From Nonlabens agnitus (GTDB taxonomy: Bacteria; Bacteroidota; Bacteroidia; Flavobacteriales; Flavobacteriaceae), in assembly GCF_002994045.1 (NCBI RefSeq), contig NZ_MQUC01000003.1, positions 720,501 to 784,500 on the forward strand: DNA of 64,000 nucleotides, given 5' to 3'. Below the pieces are notes generated by a model. The model saw only the letters and a list, made by a program, of their open reading frames with translations, was not told the DNA's origin and searched no databases. Both the position numbers and the translations under genes were made by a program. Below are positions 15,831 to 24,828 of the stretch, one piece after another (the first letter of the stretch is position 1; each line of letters opens with the position of its first letter).

Positions 15831-18257
15831 ATGAGAAAATTACTACTATTTTTCGTTTACATTATTTCAATATCTCTAAGTGGTCAAGGATATAATTACT
15901 TGGGCAGTTTTCAAGCCGATGGAACTCCAGATTACCTCGAACCTATCGACGACGTTGTTACCGGTGCTTTTTTGGAATTTATCGATCTCGCTTTGCCAGA
16001 GAATTTTCCCGTACCAGATTACAACCCGCAATACATATCGTCTGGATATGATACTGATATTTTGTTGGAATCAGACGCAGATGTTTGGGTGACCTTTGTA
16101 GGTGAAGGCGCTGGCTATAGAAATGTGTTGGGTTTTTATACTTATAATTATGAAGACGCCACACCTGCCGCACCTACTAGAGAAGATATCACGATCATCT
16201 TTCCAAACGTATCCAAACAGTTTAGCGGTGGTGGCTTACGTCCTGGTAACAAAGTCCATATTGGACGATTTCCCGCAGGTACAGGAATAGGTTGGGTGTT
16301 ACTGGCTAATGGGTATCAAAACGGCCAAGTCACCGATGGTTTGTGGCGTGTTTTTTCAAATCCCGATTTTAATCCAGAAAACGATTCCACTCTACAACAG
16401 CATAACGTTCTTTTAAAAGAACCGTTGAGCGAGCGTATCATTCTTGCCTTTGAAGATATACGTAGGGACTACGCAAGCTGCGATCAAGATTTTAATGACG
16501 CCATTTTTTACATCACAGCAAATCCATACGAGGCCATTAAAACCACAAACATATCAGATCCAGATATTGCAGATAAAGCAGTGAGCTCTGGAAATACTGG
16601 TGGATTAGAGAGTAATGGTGATCTGGCAAGCTTGATTTCCAGACGCCAGATGAAACGTCTTAAAAAGAAAGATCTCAACGGGAATTTTGAAAAGCAAAGC
16701 TCTTTCTTCATGAAAAGTGCCAGCTCTTCGCAAACTTTGGATCGCTACATGCCAGCTACCGGTAAAAATGGTACTGAGGAGCCTCGATATTCCACACCAA
16801 CCGATTTATTAGGCGTCACCAATGCAGATGAGGTTTTGTCTGTGGATTATTACAATAATGAAGACCGTGTTGCTGTGGTCCTGGCTACAGCTACAGAGAA
16901 TTCCGTTTATGATCATTCTAAAGCGATTTGTGATCGATTGAATAGTTCTAGCCTGGAAGACGTAAGAACTGTTATGGTGAGAGGTCACCAATTGATCAGT
17001 TCCAAGATCAAACGTGAGGCTGGAAACATGGAGTATTCTCTAAGTTTTTCGGTCAAACTAGGTGCGTCAGAAAATGAGATTTTAAGTTTTTGGAACATTG
17101 ATCAATACCCATCAGGAGATTATAACAACTTCCAGATTTGGGGTAGTTCCTTTTCTCAAGTGTTCGCCATCGCCAATCATATTGTAGACACTTATATTGC
17201 AGAAAAGCCCTTGAAAAGTATGGCGGTTAGCGATGTGATACCTGCAGTCTTTGTGCAATCTGGATTTTATAAGAATGGGAAATTGCAGTTGCAAATTGTG
17301 AATAAGAACAGGTCTTCTCAGATGTACTTTAAAGGAAACTTAAAAACAACCGAAGTCGCCTCAGAATCTACCTTTGATACGGTCATCAACCTAAGCGGAG
17401 CGACTTACGAAACCGTAGAGATTACTACCGGTCATTTATTTGACATTGGGTTTTCAATAGCGACTGATGAAACTGAAGCGATAGATGCTTTGTATCTGGC
17501 CGATGGACCTTGGGGTTTGGATTATCTGGAGAATGAAGTGGTCATTGATCAATGGGATATTGAAAACCTAGATGTTGCTGCAGTAGAAGATATTTACCAA
17601 GTAGAAAGAAACCCAAGGATTGCAGGTCGTATAAAGCAAACGCTCAACCTATTTAGACATTTGAAAGCTGGAGATCAGACAATTGATGTGTCTGAATTTG
17701 ACCAAATCAAATTTGACCTAAAAAGCAATCTGCCCGTAGAAGTAATCTTGATTACTGATCAAGATATAGCCTGGGAAAACCGTTTACGTTTTTATATTCC
17801 AGCTCAAGAAGAGCGTACCTCTCAAGCGATTTCCTTAGCGGATTGTAAAGATGCATCAGGTAATCGTATAGCTATTGAGAACTTGCGATCGGTGGTGTTT
17901 TCCATACATGGAGATTACAGCAGCTTCCAGGAATTCGAATTGGAAGTAAGTAATGTTTCTTTCGGGAAAAGCACCTTGTCTACTGCAACAGCCTTTCAAG
18001 ATCGTACGCCTGCACTAACGAATTACCCAAATCCAGTTCTGGATCGTACCAGTATGGCGTTGACAAGAGCCACTAGCAGCGTTCAATTGCAGGTTTATGA
18101 TATGATGGGTAGAATGATCTCTACGCAGACTTTAAGTACCACTCAAAATGATAAGGTAATTGAATACAACGCATCCCAATTGCGTGCTGGTATATATACC
18201 TATATCGTCTCTTATCCAGATGGCGAGAGCAACTCAGGTAAGTTTATCAAGCGATAA
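15831..18257 (+). CDS. DUF4114 surface/matrix protein with T9SS type A sorting domain
   Basis: 808 residues with a signal peptide (LLLFFVYIISISLSGQG). An N-terminal DUF4114 domain (about 75-225) shows DVWVTFVGEGAGYRN, VGWVLLANGYQ-like IGWVLLANGYQ and the acidic end FEDIRRDYASCDQDFNDA, probably Ca-binding. DUF4114 is followed by a second, LruC-like, beta-rich region around 330-500 and a cellulose-binding-like beta domain (about 560-710). The last ~80 residues are a type A sorting domain (NYPNPVLDRT, VYDMMGRMI, LRAGIYTYIV, GKFIKR). It is likely a secreted, cell-surface or matrix protein. It directly follows the LytTR regulator gene and has its own LytTR-type promoter. Confidence 0.82.
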   Translation: MRKLLLFFVYIISISLSGQGYNYLGSFQADGTPDYLEPIDDVVTGAFLEFIDLALPENFPVPDYNPQYISSGYDTDILLESDADVWVTFVGEGAGYRNVLGFYTYNYEDATPAAPTREDITIIFPNVSKQFSGGGLRPGNKVHIGRFPAGTGIGWVLLANGYQNGQVTDGLWRVFSNPDFNPENDSTLQQHNVLLKEPLSERIILAFEDIRRDYASCDQDFNDAIFYITANPYEAIKTTNISDPDIADKAVSSGNTGGLESNGDLASLISRRQMKRLKKKDLNGNFEKQSSFFMKSASSSQTLDRYMPATGKNGTEEPRYSTPTDLLGVTNADEVLSVDYYNNEDRVAVVLATATENSVYDHSKAICDRLNSSSLEDVRTVMVRGHQLISSKIKREAGNMEYSLSFSVKLGASENEILSFWNIDQYPSGDYNNFQIWGSSFSQVFAIANHIVDTYIAEKPLKSMAVSDVIPAVFVQSGFYKNGKLQLQIVNKNRSSQMYFKGNLKTTEVASESTFDTVINLSGATYETVEITTGHLFDIGFSIATDETEAIDALYLADGPWGLDYLENEVVIDQWDIENLDVAAVEDIYQVERNPRIAGRIKQTLNLFRHLKAGDQTIDVSEFDQIKFDLKSNLPVEVILITDQDIAWENRLRFYIPAQEERTSQAISLADCKDASGNRIAIENLRSVVFSIHGDYSSFQEFELEVSNVSFGKSTLSTATAFQDRTPALTNYPNPVLDRTSMALTRATSSVQLQVYDMMGRMISTQTLSTTQNDKVIEYNASQLRAGIYTYIVSYPDGESNSGKFIKR

Positions 18258-18293
18258 AAAAGTTAAGATTTTTGAGGTTGGTTAGAAGGAAAG

Positions 18294-18320
18294 CCACCGC
18301 GGGAAACTGCGGTGGTTTTT
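18294..18320 (+). terminator. Rho-independent terminator after the DUF4114 gene
   Basis: Stem CCACCGC (18294-18300) with GCGGTGG (18309-18315), an 8-nt loop and a T tract. It lies 36 bp after the stop codon and separates this gene from the convergent ATPase gene. Confidence 0.8.
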
Positions 18321-18357
18321 TATTTGATTATTTCATAAATGTAAGAAGGGTATTCCT

Positions 18358-20484
18358 TCAATCCAGAGACCGATCGGTCAGTTTTTTTATGAAAATATTA
18401 TTTCGTTTTTTGGCTCTTTCTAAAAGCGTTGAGTATTTTAAAACTTCCGTATAAAGCGATCCGTCTTTTCCCTCGTTAGCAAACATTCCAGCAATAGTTT
18501 TTTGCGGCCTAAACAAATAGTCAAAATTGTACGCAAATTTAAAGTCTGCATCATAAGCGCGTACGTCATTTGCTTCGATCTTTTCTCCTATTAAGTAACC
18601 GTAAAACGTAGTTAGTCTTAATTCTGGTTTGGCAAAATTTCTAAGAAGTGTTGCATAATTATTAATTTGATTTAAATGAGCAGCAACACTCACATCTGGA
18701 TTTTTGAACTCTATAATTATACATTTTTCTTCTTGTGGAAATAATAAAACATCTGGGCGTTTGTCAAGCCTCTTTTCTCCTAAAGAATCAAGATATTTTA
18801 ACTCTTGATCAGACAAATCATTCCTTATAATATTCTCTCCTTTATATTTTATTTCAGATAGTTTAAATTCAGAAATTCCATGAAAGTAAATGAAATCTTC
18901 ATTTATAATCCATAAATCACTCTTATCAGGTGTGGTAGTTTTTTGCTGAAATATTAGATTATGTAATAAAGCTTCATCTTTATTACGGTTTCCAGATTTT
19001 TGGATTGAAAGGTTTTTTTCAATAATTAAAGTGAATAGTTCGAGAACAAGTTTTCTACGAGCTACGTAATGTGTTAGTTCAACTTTATTTTGTTGTGGAA
19101 TTACTTCAACTATTTTATCAATTTCCTCTTCTAAAGTTTCTGAAAAATCATCCGATGTAGTGTCCAAATCATTTAACCTTTCGATACTTTCTTTTATAGT
19201 TGAATCTAATTCAGCTTTTTTTATCGCCTCAGAAGTATAAAATTTTTCTAAAATCTTTTTATCTGAATCATTTATTGAGATTTCGAGTGATGGGTCTAAG
19301 TGATCTGGCAATAAAAACATTTCTTTCAATTTCTTCAGATCTAATTCCCGCTTTTCTTGAATTCTTTCTATTTGTGGATATAAATGATAAATAGACTCAT
19401 TTAACTTCATTACCAATAAGTCAAGTATTATTACCTCATCATTTTGAAAGATATCTGGCTCGCCAGAAAAAATCTCGTTATCCGGTATCTCAAATTCGCC
19501 ACGTTCATTTGTATCTATTGAATCAAGATAATCACTAGAGACAAGAAACAAGAAGTGACTATTTTCAATAACTTCATCTTTGGCCAGAGATTGTAATTCA
19601 ATTTCAAAATTTTCGATTAATTCATCCTTACTAGTCAACTTTAATTCGTTATACTTCAACAAGTCCTTATTGAGTTTATAAGAATTAATAGTGAAAACCT
19701 CGTGATTATCGGTTTCTACAATAGTAAAGGCGTCATCCGATATTTTTGAATAATTTACGTTAACCTCTGTAGTTTTGTCTATTTCGGGTAAATCTTTATT
19801 TGTAATTGATGAAGAACTTATTTTTTCATTGAAAACAAAGTGTTCAATAGATATGTCTGGTAAATCGTTCTTATTCAAACAAAAATATTGAATGTATCTT
19901 CTTAGAAGTGCATCCTTCAAACTTGCATCATTAAGTTTGTGGTAAATATTTCTCGTTGGATCTAAAAGACCTTCGAATATAATTGTTGAGCCGGATGTTT
20001 GAAAACTACTTCCGATATCTTGTTTGTGATATGTAATCGCGTTATTATCGAGAAATTCTTTTTTCTTTGAAACGATGAATTCTCTTTCTCGAAATCCACC
20101 CTCAGCTTTATAGACACTTTTGACTGTTGTAGTGTCAAAATAATGAGTGAATTGTATCCTTCCAGATCCAAGGTTTTTGAAGCCTTTGGTAAAATCTTTA
20201 TACGTATTGAACCGTTTGAACTCTTTATCATTAAAACCAATACCGTTATCAATAATCAATAATCTTGAAAAACTAAAAGTTTGATCGATGTTTTGAGTGG
20301 AATAAATTTTGATTAAAATTTGTCCTTGAAAGGTTTCATCATCATTTGCCTTTATACGAATGGCCTCCAATGAGTTGGTAAATGCTTCATAAATTGGTTG
20401 TAAGGATGTTTTGGAACGTTTTATATCTCTGATAATTCCCTCATAATAAACCCCATCCGCACTTATATACGTATTGTCCTCCAT
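18358..20484 (-). CDS. GHKL ATPase fused to a PD-(D/E)XK-like nuclease domain (candidate defence protein)
   Basis: 708 residues. The N-terminus is a GHKL/Bergerat ATPase: N-box E33-AFTNSLE-A41, G1 motif D79-NGIGF and a G2-like GSGR (106-109). The central ~350 residues are predicted mostly helical with acidic stretches. The C-terminal ~200 residues contain DEALLHNLIF (E504), KRPDVLLF (D578) and IIIEFKNPD (E592, K594), the spaced Glu / Asp / ExK arrangement of PD-(D/E)XK nucleases. GHKL-nuclease fusions recall MutL/MORC-like ATPases of restriction and phage-defence systems, but I cannot assign it to a named system. The DNA is visibly A+T-richer than its neighbours and lacks the dispersed palindrome, suggesting transfer. 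It is followed by nothing on its own strand. Confidence 0.7.
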   Translation of the reverse strand: MEDNTYISADGVYYEGIIRDIKRSKTSLQPIYEAFTNSLEAIRIKANDDETFQGQILIKIYSTQNIDQTFSFSRLLIIDNGIGFNDKEFKRFNTYKDFTKGFKNLGSGRIQFTHYFDTTTVKSVYKAEGGFREREFIVSKKKEFLDNNAITYHKQDIGSSFQTSGSTIIFEGLLDPTRNIYHKLNDASLKDALLRRYIQYFCLNKNDLPDISIEHFVFNEKISSSSITNKDLPEIDKTTEVNVNYSKISDDAFTIVETDNHEVFTINSYKLNKDLLKYNELKLTSKDELIENFEIELQSLAKDEVIENSHFLFLVSSDYLDSIDTNERGEFEIPDNEIFSGEPDIFQNDEVIILDLLVMKLNESIYHLYPQIERIQEKRELDLKKLKEMFLLPDHLDPSLEISINDSDKKILEKFYTSEAIKKAELDSTIKESIERLNDLDTTSDDFSETLEEEIDKIVEVIPQQNKVELTHYVARRKLVLELFTLIIEKNLSIQKSGNRNKDEALLHNLIFQQKTTTPDKSDLWIINEDFIYFHGISEFKLSEIKYKGENIIRNDLSDQELKYLDSLGEKRLDKRPDVLLFPQEEKCIIIEFKNPDVSVAAHLNQINNYATLLRNFAKPELRLTTFYGYLIGEKIEANDVRAYDADFKFAYNFDYLFRPQKTIAGMFANEGKDGSLYTEVLKYSTLLERAKKRNNIFIKKLTDRSLD

Positions 20485-20594
20485 ATCTGAATCAACCTTT
20501 TTGACCTTATTCGTAAAGATAATTTAAATAAAAAATCATCAGTAATCAAACTACGAATATAAATTGGGCAGGAACGTCTTAGGGAACGAATTTC

Positions 20595-22640
20595 TTAGAA
20601 TTGGAATAAAGGGCCTTCTAGGATTTGCCATCTCAACTTGACGCCTAACTCCATGAATTCAAAACCAGCTGCAGTAGCACTGGCCGTGTTGCTGTACTTT
20701 CCATAAGCACCAGCTTGAAAGCGCTCGCTTATCGCATAGCTTAAATTACCTTCTAAGCGGTACAAGGTGGTGGCTTTTTGGTCCTCGATAAATTGGTAAC
20801 CGCCAGCGGCATTGGCGCTGTAGGTCCAATTTCCATTTGTACCGCTTAAGTCTGCAAAAACCTCTACCGCTTGGTATTTTGATGGGCTAAAGTAGAGTGT
20901 CGGCACCTGATCCTTATAACTCAAGTACTGGTAGTTCACGCCACCTTTTAATGCTGGAGATTTGGTAAAAGTGTAATACAAGGATGTAAATAATAGGTTT
21001 CTCGAGTTGCTATCCGTTTGTTGGGTGTGCATCAAACCCGTGTACCAGCCCAGGTTGATGTTGGTGCCCATATTATAATTAAGCGAGTAGTTGTTCATAA
21101 AGATTTTCTCGTCAATCAAATCTGCATTAAAGTTTTGAAGCTCGCGACTGTAGCCTACTTCAAGGTATTGCAGCGCCCATGGTCTGGACTTTACAAAGAC
21201 AGATCCATTGACATCTGTATAATCATTTTGGTCGGCGTTGGCCTTTACAAATCCCAGCGTGCTTTCTACCCAAGTATTGTTGTGAACGCGATAGTGCGCG
21301 CCAACAGAGGCATTGGTATTGTATGCCATGGAACCGTTACCGGTATTTTCTGTAGTTCTGTACGAGTAATTAAAAACAGATCTGAATCGGTCAGAAAACG
21401 GAATTACTGCATTTATTCCTGCGGCATAAGCCTCGTTGTTACCATTATCACTGGTATAGGATCCTACGGTATTTACCACAGGAGCTAGCCCATTTTTCAA
21501 TGCTGCCAGTAAGGCACGCGCATCTGGCTGATTGGGATAAAAGTCCAGTGTTTTCAAGGCGTAATCTCTTGCGAGATCTAGATTTCCTTGCGCTCTGTAG
21601 GCATTGGCGATACCTAGGTTTCCGTCAAATGAGGTGCTGTCTTTTTCAAGAATGGCTCTGTAATAGGAGATGCTTTTGGCAAAAGTTCCCGTGTACATTC
21701 CCAAGGTTGCTTTCAAGGCATCCAGTCTGTTGCTCACGCCGCAAGCTGCTTCGGTCGTGGCGATGACTTCTCTGGCTTCTGGGTACTTGTTGTTCCAAAT
21801 CAAGGCCTGAATATAACGTTCGTTAGCTGCTAGCAAGGTTTCTTTATGTTGCACGGAATCTTGTTGGAATTTCGCTTTCGCGAAAGCGGAACCTTCAACA
21901 GCATACTGCAAGGCGAGTTTATCTTTTTTAAGCAAATGAGCGACCAGCGATTGACCGGTCAAAAGGCTCAAACTATCTGCCATGAGACCGTAAGTCGTGG
22001 CTGCCTGGTCGTAATTCTTTTGAGCGATATAGGCATTGGCCAACGCATTCTGGGTGTCTGCATCTTTAGGGAACAGCTTCAAGTTACTTTCAAGTGTGAT
22101 GATCGCATCATCCACTTGCTCATTAGTGATTTGCTGGGACGCCTTGCCCAGTTGCATGTACTTTTTAGAGATGGCAGCGTTTTGATTTTCTGGTTGTAGA
22201 TCCAGCGCGTTGTTGACGTAGATTAAGGCATTGTCGTATTTCTTGAGATTGGATAAGGTGTTCGCATAACCCAATATGGCTGGGAAACTCGTGGAATCTT
22301 GCCGTACCAGATCTTCATAAACGCTTTCAGCTTCTGTGAAATCTTTGTTCCATAATAGGGATTCGGCATAGTTGAGCGCTACTTCAAAGTCGGTTGGGTA
22401 ATCCTTTTGCAGCTCGATAAACAAGCTTTTTGCTTCTACTGTTTTACCACTCAAACCCAAGGCTCTTCCATAACAAAGACGCGCGGTCTTATTATCTGGA
22501 TATTCCTGCAGCACTTCTTCAAAAAAGTCCCGAGCCTTGATATAGTTGCCTTGTTCCAAAAACTGGAAACCGGTTTTCATGTCTTGCGAAAAACCAAAGC
22601 TTGCGATGAAGGCGATCACTAAAAAACTAACTAATCTCAT
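20595..22640 (-). CDS. TPR protein with C-terminal YaiO-like outer-membrane beta-barrel
   Basis: 681 residues from the ATG at 22640, chosen because MRLVSFLVIAFIASFGFSQ is a clean signal peptide (the frame opens further upstream at 22727 without one). About ten tetratricopeptide repeats fill residues ~20-410 (for example FEVALNYAESLLWNKDFTEA, 20 residues). The last ~270 residues alternate as amphipathic strands ending in a terminal Phe (GPLFQF), the beta-barrel assembly signal. The TPR-plus-barrel design matches exopolysaccharide exporters such as PelB, PgaA or BcsC and the YaiO family. It is divergent from the flippase across a 469-bp regulatory region. SAFAKA in the TPR region comes from the palindrome. 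Confidence 0.8.
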   Translation of the reverse strand: MRLVSFLVIAFIASFGFSQDMKTGFQFLEQGNYIKARDFFEEVLQEYPDNKTARLCYGRALGLSGKTVEAKSLFIELQKDYPTDFEVALNYAESLLWNKDFTEAESVYEDLVRQDSTSFPAILGYANTLSNLKKYDNALIYVNNALDLQPENQNAAISKKYMQLGKASQQITNEQVDDAIITLESNLKLFPKDADTQNALANAYIAQKNYDQAATTYGLMADSLSLLTGQSLVAHLLKKDKLALQYAVEGSAFAKAKFQQDSVQHKETLLAANERYIQALIWNNKYPEAREVIATTEAACGVSNRLDALKATLGMYTGTFAKSISYYRAILEKDSTSFDGNLGIANAYRAQGNLDLARDYALKTLDFYPNQPDARALLAALKNGLAPVVNTVGSYTSDNGNNEAYAAGINAVIPFSDRFRSVFNYSYRTTENTGNGSMAYNTNASVGAHYRVHNNTWVESTLGFVKANADQNDYTDVNGSVFVKSRPWALQYLEVGYSRELQNFNADLIDEKIFMNNYSLNYNMGTNINLGWYTGLMHTQQTDSNSRNLLFTSLYYTFTKSPALKGGVNYQYLSYKDQVPTLYFSPSKYQAVEVFADLSGTNGNWTYSANAAGGYQFIEDQKATTLYRLEGNLSYAISERFQAGAYGKYSNTASATAAGFEFMELGVKLRWQILEGPLFQF
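21873..21888. repeat. Dispersed palindrome, copy 6 (in CDS, read as AFAKA)
   Basis: Exact 16-mer in a TPR helix of the exporter-like gene. Confidence 0.95.
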
Positions 22641-22702
22641 GTTCCTTATTTTACAGTAGCAAGGTAGAGCCAGTTTGCAGCGCATCAATCGGCAGCAAAA
22701 TA

Positions 22703-22738
22703 CCACTCGTCTACACTTATGGTCCATTCAAGGAACCT
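22703..22738 (+). promoter_or_regulatory. LytTR-type direct repeat C
   Basis: CCACTCGTCTACACT (22703) and CCATTCAAGGAACCT (22724), start to start 21 bp. It lies 62 bp upstream of the TPR-barrel start on the minus strand. No -7 box exists at the expected place on the plus strand, so it may serve the minus-strand gene or act as an auxiliary site. The surrounding 22641-22860 holds no gene I can support. Confidence 0.5.
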
Positions 22739-22867
22739 GAGAACTGTCCACAGGCAGCCAGCTGATTCATAGGCATAAAAATGATGCTAACACTGGCCTG
22801 TAAAACATGGATATGAAGCCATTGAAAACCCATAATCCTTCGTCACAGGTTTAAAGAGCGATCTGCG

Positions 22868-22937
22868 CCATTCATCTACAGCAAATTCCTGCTCATCGAA
22901 ATCTGATCCTGCCAGCAAGGAAGCGTCCACATATTTG
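22868..22937 (+). promoter_or_regulatory. LytTR-type promoter C' (small ORF and flippase)
   Basis: CCATTCATCTACAGC (22868) and CTGCTCATCGAAATC (22889) are 21 bp apart. The -7 box CATATTTG starts at 22930, 41 bp after the second half-site start. The box has the same sequence as those in promoters A and D. Confidence 0.65.
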
Positions 22938-22962
22938 CACCAGTAATCTTAAACATATCGCT

Positions 22963-23097
22963 ATGCAAATGACCATCATACACTCTGCAACACACTTGAA
23001 AGTCGTACACCAGACTAAAAAGCTTACTAAAGACTGCCGCCTACAAGTGGTCTATAGAAAAGAAGAAGCACCACTTCTTTTTTTAACCATCGCCTAA
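22963..23097 (+). CDS. 44-aa small protein preceding the flippase
   Basis: An ATG frame begins MQMTIIHSATHLKVVHQTKK and ends RKEEAPLLFLTIA before TAA, 12 bp ahead of the flippase ATG. It begins 25 nt after the -7 box of promoter C', the leader length seen for the other genes of this regulon, so it would be the first frame on the flippase mRNA. It is basic and has no membrane segment. It could be a genuine small protein, a leader peptide, or chance; codon 1 and codon 3 are both ATG. Confidence 0.4.
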   Translation: MQMTIIHSATHLKVVHQTKKLTKDCRLQVVYRKEEAPLLFLTIA

Positions 23098-23109
23098 AAA
23101 ACTACTTCC

Positions 23110-24390
23110 ATGACTGCCATCATCCTCAAACTCAAAAGAACATTAACACCACAGCAAATCTTCATGGCGAGTGCCTTTGTCGTGAATGTTGGGAATTATG
23201 CCTACAACCTGTTGCTGGGTAGATTCTTGGGACCACGCGCCTTTGCAGATGCCGTGATTCTTATCACCTTACTGCTGGTGCTGTCCTTTGTGGCCATGAC
23301 CTTCCAGCTTACCGTCGCAAAGTATATGGTAGAACTGCACAGCAGGAACCAAAACAGCTTTATCCAGCAGGCCTACAAGTATGCGCTTATGTTCGGACTG
23401 GTGCTGGGTGCTGCGGTCGTGATTTTTGCTCCAGAATTGCAGAGCCTTTTTCAAACCGAATCCAGTTTGATGTTTACCATTTTTGGTGCGGCCGTGCCGC
23501 TCTATTTTATTATGAGCGTGAATCGTGGGAAGCTGCAGGGCGATCAATCCTTTGTGGAATTGTCTATTACCTATCAGTTTGAGATGTTCTGGCGACTGGG
23601 ATTAACGTTTATACTTCTTTCCATTCTTCCTGTTAGTCCAGCGATTATCGTTTCCATTGCCATAGGTGTTTCATTTATTGCAGGTTTGTTTCCATTCAAG
23701 AAGGTGCGTCGTGCTTCCTTTTTAAAAGTGGATCTGTCTGCAGCAGAGAAGAAAAGTATTCTTAGATTCTTCCTGCTCACAGCCTTTTATGAGCTCACGC
23801 AAATTGTCTGTAACAATAGCGATATCTTGATGGTAAAACATTATTTTGATTCCTATGATGCAGGTTTGTATTCTTCACTGGCGTTAATTGGTCGCGTGGT
23901 GTATTTCGTTACCTGGATGTTTGTGATGCTCTTGCTGCCAGCGGTCATCGATTTGCGCAAACGCGGTGAAGATCCCATTCCCGTTTTGAAAAAATATGTA
24001 GGTTACATCACGGCCTTGTCTGCCATGATTGTGAGCTTCACGTTTATCGTTCCTGAATTTGCGGTGACCCTATTATTTGGCGAGCAGTATTTGAGTATCG
24101 CGCCCTTGCTGGGCTGGTATGCACTTGCGACTTCCTTTTTTGCCATCTCCAACATCTTTGCCTACTATTTCCTTTCCCTAGATAAATACAAGCCGGTGAT
24201 CATTGCGGGCATTTTTGGACTGGTACAGGTCTATGCCATCAGCCTATTTCATGATTCCTTATTTCAAGTGACCATTGCTCAAGTGCTCGTCATGTCTGGT
24301 TTGCTGGTGATACAGTTGGGCTATTTTATGATGCACCAGAAGTATGCGAAAAGTGCTAATCGGCTGGAATCTACCATTCGTCTACACTAG
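23110..24390 (+). CDS. Polysaccharide flippase (Wzx/PelG-like MATE-superfamily membrane protein)
   Basis: 426 residues with about 12 membrane helices and the start FVVNVGNYAYNLLLGRFLGP typical of the oligosaccharide-flippase family (MVF/MATE-like). The conserved N-terminal GRFLGP motif and a central FYELTQIVCNNSDILMVKHYF helix pair are present. It would flip or help export a lipid-linked or nascent glycan across the inner membrane. The gene lies downstream of a LytTR-type promoter and a 44-aa frame, and its last codons overlap the next LytTR-type site. In gene content it corresponds to PelG of Pel-type clusters; Wzx of a Wzy pathway is the alternative. Confidence 0.8.
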   Translation: MTAIILKLKRTLTPQQIFMASAFVVNVGNYAYNLLLGRFLGPRAFADAVILITLLLVLSFVAMTFQLTVAKYMVELHSRNQNSFIQQAYKYALMFGLVLGAAVVIFAPELQSLFQTESSLMFTIFGAAVPLYFIMSVNRGKLQGDQSFVELSITYQFEMFWRLGLTFILLSILPVSPAIIVSIAIGVSFIAGLFPFKKVRRASFLKVDLSAAEKKSILRFFLLTAFYELTQIVCNNSDILMVKHYFDSYDAGLYSSLALIGRVVYFVTWMFVMLLLPAVIDLRKRGEDPIPVLKKYVGYITALSAMIVSFTFIVPEFAVTLLFGEQYLSIAPLLGWYALATSFFAISNIFAYYFLSLDKYKPVIIAGIFGLVQVYAISLFHDSLFQVTIAQVLVMSGLLVIQLGYFMMHQKYAKSANRLESTIRLH

Positions 24391-24443
24391 TTGTTCGTCG
24401 GTCGTTTTTAGTTCGCTTTCGCGAAAGCGTCACCCCATATTTG
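24374..24443 (+). promoter_or_regulatory. LytTR-type promoter D (STAS-like gene and GT4)
   Basis: CCATTCGTCTACACT (24374, overlapping the flippase stop codon) and TCGTCGGTCGTTTTT (24395) are 21 bp apart. The -7 box CATATTTG at 24436 begins 41 bp after the second start. A TTCGTCG match also occurs at 17 bp. The dispersed palindrome occupies 24414-24429, exactly between the activator sites and the -7 box. Confidence 0.6.
24414..24429. repeat. Dispersed palindrome, copy 7 (intergenic, inside promoter D)
   Basis: Exact 16-mer, here within TTCGCTTTCGCGAAAGCG, 6 bp before the -7 box. Confidence 0.95.
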
Positions 24444-24494
24444 TACTGTCAAACAAGAAATCATCATCTAATTCCACTTTTAAATTCAACTATT

Positions 24495-24791
24495 ATGGCA
24501 CTAGAAATCAAAAACATCGAAGGAGTCATCTGCATCAAAGGTGAAGTAACCGCCAACAGATTGACCGAGCTGAAAAACTATTTTACAGCGGCTCTAAAAT
24601 TTGAAAACCGACTTGTGGTCAATGTATGCCAAGTAGGTCACGGACAGGCTTCACTACTGTTTCTTTTGCAGCAGATTAAGGACAGCCTTTCCATTGATAG
24701 ATCGTTGATCTTTTTTGGATCACCAGACCGTAACGTCAAGCAACTGTACCAAGAAATAAACAGCCCAGCCAACTATTATCAAGCCGCCTAA
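24495..24791 (+). CDS. Small STAS-like domain protein
   Basis: 98 residues from MALEIKNIEGVICIKGEV. The pattern of short strand-helix units (IEGVICIKGE, NRLVVNVCQV, ASLLFLLQQIKDSLS, SLIFFGSPD, VKQLYQEI) resembles a STAS / anti-sigma-antagonist fold, but the usual phospho-serine (DxSG) is replaced by CQVGHGQA, so classical phosphoregulation is unlikely. It lies 37 bp before the GT4 gene on the same transcript and may be a regulatory or scaffolding subunit of glycan synthesis. The fold assignment is moderate and the function unknown. Confidence 0.55.
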   Translation: MALEIKNIEGVICIKGEVTANRLTELKNYFTAALKFENRLVVNVCQVGHGQASLLFLLQQIKDSLSIDRSLIFFGSPDRNVKQLYQEINSPANYYQAA

Positions 24792-24828
24792 ACACCATCC
24801 AATACCATATCCTCAAAATAACCGAATT

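Noticed and set aside
23058..23085. AAAAGAAG/CTTCTTTT hairpin with T run before the flippase, terminator- or attenuator-like.
   Set aside because: A+T-rich stem lying inside the 44-aa frame; more easily explained as coding for EEAPLLFL.
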